Assembly (NCBI GenBank): GCA_023450335.1
Contig: JAEXHA010000120.1
Span: 1-6,961 of the forward strand
Source: Actinomycetes bacterium
Lineage (GTDB): Bacteria > Actinomycetota > Actinomycetes > Actinomycetales > Microbacteriaceae
DNA: 6,961 nt
Direction: 5' to 3'
Below, piece after piece: positions 5,439-6,961 of the stretch. The position numbers and the translations under genes were made by a program. A model generated the notes under the pieces. That model was not told the origin of the DNA, searched no databases, and saw nothing but the letters and a program-made list of their open reading frames with translations. Position 1 is the first letter of the stretch, and each line of letters starts with the position of its first letter.

Positions 5439-6959
5439 ATGAGCATGAACGACGATCGCGACGCCGAGCAGGTCCCCGTCGGCCCACCGGACCCGGCGAC
5501 CGCCACCACCGCCGACGAGGTCGACCACGACACGCGCTTCTTCGGCCAGCCCTGGGCGCTCGCACACGTGTTCGGGGTGGAGATGTGGGAGCGGTTCAGC
5601 TTCTACGGCATGCAGGGGATCCTGCTGCTCTACATGTACTACACCGTGACCGAGGGCGGGCTCGGCATGGATGAGGGCATCGCGGCGGGCATCGTCGGCG
5701 CCTACGGTGGCGCCGTCTACCTGTCGACCATCCTCGGGGCATGGATCGCCGACCGCATGCTCGGGTCGGAGCGCGTGCTGTTCTACAGCGCGCTGGTCAT
5801 CATGGCCGGTCACATCTCGCTGGCGGTGCTGCCCGGGTTCATCGGGCTCGGCACCGGATTGGTGCTGGTCGCGGTCGGTTCGGGCGGACTGAAGGCCAAC
5901 GCCACCTCGGTGGTGGGCACGCTGTACTCCGCGCGGGACACGCGACGGGATGCCGGGTTCTCGCTGTTCTATCTCGGCATCAACCTCGGCGCGTTCGCGG
6001 GGCCGCTGATCACCGGACTGCTGCAGAAGAACCTCGGCTTCCACTGGGGGTTCGGCGCCGCCGCGGTCGGCATGGGGCTCGGCCTGCTGCAGTATTCGTT
6101 CGGGCGGAAGTCACTGCCGGCCCACGCGCGCGAGGTACCCAACCCGCTGCCGGCCGGCCGCTACCCGCTCGTGATCGGTGCGGCTGTCGTCGCGCTCGCC
6201 GTCGTGGTGGGACTGGCCCTGGTGGGGGTGATCCGGCTCGACAACATCGCGGGCATCGTCATCGTCGTGACGCTGCTGGCGGCGGTGGCGTACTTCTGGG
6301 TGATCCTGTCGTCGCGGCACATCTCCACGGACGAACGCTCGCGCGTCGTCTCGTTCATCCCGCTGTTCGTGGTGAACGTCGGATTCTGGTCGCTGTACCA
6401 GCAGCAGTTCACCGTGCTGACGGTGTACTCGGACAAGCGCTTGGACCGCGAGATCTTCGGATGGGAGATGCCGGTCCCGTGGATCAACTCCATCAACCCC
6501 ATCTTCATCATCGTGCTGTCGGGGGTGTTCGCAGCGATCTGGACGATGCTGGGCCGGCGCCAACCGTCGACACCGGTCAAGTTCGCCCTGGGGACGATCA
6601 TCATGGGCGCCGCGTTCCTGCTGTTCCTGCCGTTCGCGGGCGGCGGCGAGAACTCGACGCCGCTGCTGGCGATCGTCGGGATCCTGCTCGTGTTCACGAT
6701 CGCCGAGCTGTTCATCTCGCCGGTCGGGCTATCGGCCTCGACCAAGCTCGCCCCCGAGCGCTTCCACACCCAGATGGTCGCCCTCTACTTCCTCTCGGTG
6801 GCACTGGGCACCTCGATTGCCGGATGGCTCGCGCAGTTCTACGACCCCGAGAACGAGGTGGGGTACTTCTTGATCCTCGGGATCATCGCCATCGCGCTCG
6901 GCGCCCTGCTGTGGGCGGCGGTGCGGCCGGTGCTCGTGCTGATGCGCGGCGTGCGCTGA
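5439..6959 (+). CDS. POT/PTR2-family proton-coupled di/tripeptide transporter
   Basis: This 506-aa membrane protein imports di- and tripeptides with protons in its family. A hydrophilic N-tail of about 36 residues precedes TM1, which carries the proton-coupling ExxERF motif as E48-MWERFSFYG. The PTR2 signature region is GAWIADRMLGSERVL (100-114). K152 in GSGGLKANATS is the conserved TM4 lysine, and FYLGINLG (177-184) matches the FYxxIN motif of TM5. Later blocks INSINPIFIIVLSGVFA (349-365) and ELFISPVGLS (423-432) are standard for the family. In TM7, where many POTs have Glu in an (F/Q)EQ motif that partners the TM4 lysine, this protein has SLYQQQFT (318-325), with no acid. LKAN replaces the common LKPN. 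The length fits a 14-TM bacterial POT. The gene is complete; its TGA overlaps a possible ATG of a following gene. Peptide import beside an NSAR/GNAT pair suggests amino-acid salvage, which is inference. Confidence 0.94.
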   Translation: MSMNDDRDAEQVPVGPPDPATATTADEVDHDTRFFGQPWALAHVFGVEMWERFSFYGMQGILLLYMYYTVTEGGLGMDEGIAAGIVGAYGGAVYLSTILGAWIADRMLGSERVLFYSALVIMAGHISLAVLPGFIGLGTGLVLVAVGSGGLKANATSVVGTLYSARDTRRDAGFSLFYLGINLGAFAGPLITGLLQKNLGFHWGFGAAAVGMGLGLLQYSFGRKSLPAHAREVPNPLPAGRYPLVIGAAVVALAVVVGLALVGVIRLDNIAGIVIVVTLLAAVAYFWVILSSRHISTDERSRVVSFIPLFVVNVGFWSLYQQQFTVLTVYSDKRLDREIFGWEMPVPWINSINPIFIIVLSGVFAAIWTMLGRRQPSTPVKFALGTIIMGAAFLLFLPFAGGGENSTPLLAIVGILLVFTIAELFISPVGLSASTKLAPERFHTQMVALYFLSVALGTSIAGWLAQFYDPENEVGYFLILGIIAIALGALLWAAVRPVLVLMRGVR

Positions 6960-6961
6960 TG
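6959..6961 (+). other. Possible start codon of a coupled downstream gene
   Basis: The POT stop is part of TGATG, so an ATG begins at its last base. Such one-base overlaps are typical of translationally coupled genes, but the window ends here and no coding sequence can be checked. Confidence 0.2.

Overview
The window is a high-GC, gene-dense stretch with strong G/C third-position bias. It has short intergenic gaps and -10-like TANNNT hexamers sitting 6-7 nt before start codons. Together with the protein families present, this points to an actinobacterium, most likely Microbacteriaceae (Microbacterium-like). That assignment is inference from style and remembered homologues, not from a search. 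I see no RNA gene, CRISPR array, insertion sequence or prophage, and no gene-free stretch longer than 300 bases. The largest gap is the 233 bp between the two minus-strand genes ending at 2922 and 3156.

Layout. Four genes lie on the minus strand and two on the plus strand, diverging from a 37-bp intergenic region at 3873-3909. Reading leftward from that point: a GNAT acyltransferase of the COG3375 type (3156-3872), a secreted beta-propeller protein of the ScyD/ScyE family (1792-2922), a small conserved-looking protein of unknown function (1326-1706), and an enolase-superfamily enzyme of the N-succinylamino acid racemase / o-succinylbenzoate synthase subfamily (108-1241). Reading rightward: a 14-TM DHA2-type MFS exporter (3910-5358) and a POT/PTR2 proton-coupled peptide transporter (5439-6959). 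The last gene ends two bases before the window edge in a TGATG that may start a further coupled gene.

How the genes may work together. In known pathways an NSAR-type enolase and a COG3375 GNAT succinyltransferase act with an M20-type desuccinylase to convert D- to L-amino acids through N-succinyl intermediates. The window holds the first two but no desuccinylase, and no other menaquinone genes. A nearby peptide importer fits amino-acid or peptide salvage, but this link is inference. The ScyD-like protein, the small unknown and the MFS exporter have no sequence-proven role in it.

Regulation. Five of the six genes carry almost the same leaderless-type start, TANNNT followed by 6-7 nt and then ATG. 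The secreted propeller gene is the exception. It has a strong Shine-Dalgarno sequence and a longer leader, and two head-to-tail 21-bp repeats overlap its best candidate -35. That repeat pair is the least explained element here. The genes look individually promoted rather than one operon, with GC-rich hairpin terminators at 44-70 and 1735-1768. I found no clearly novel multi-gene system.
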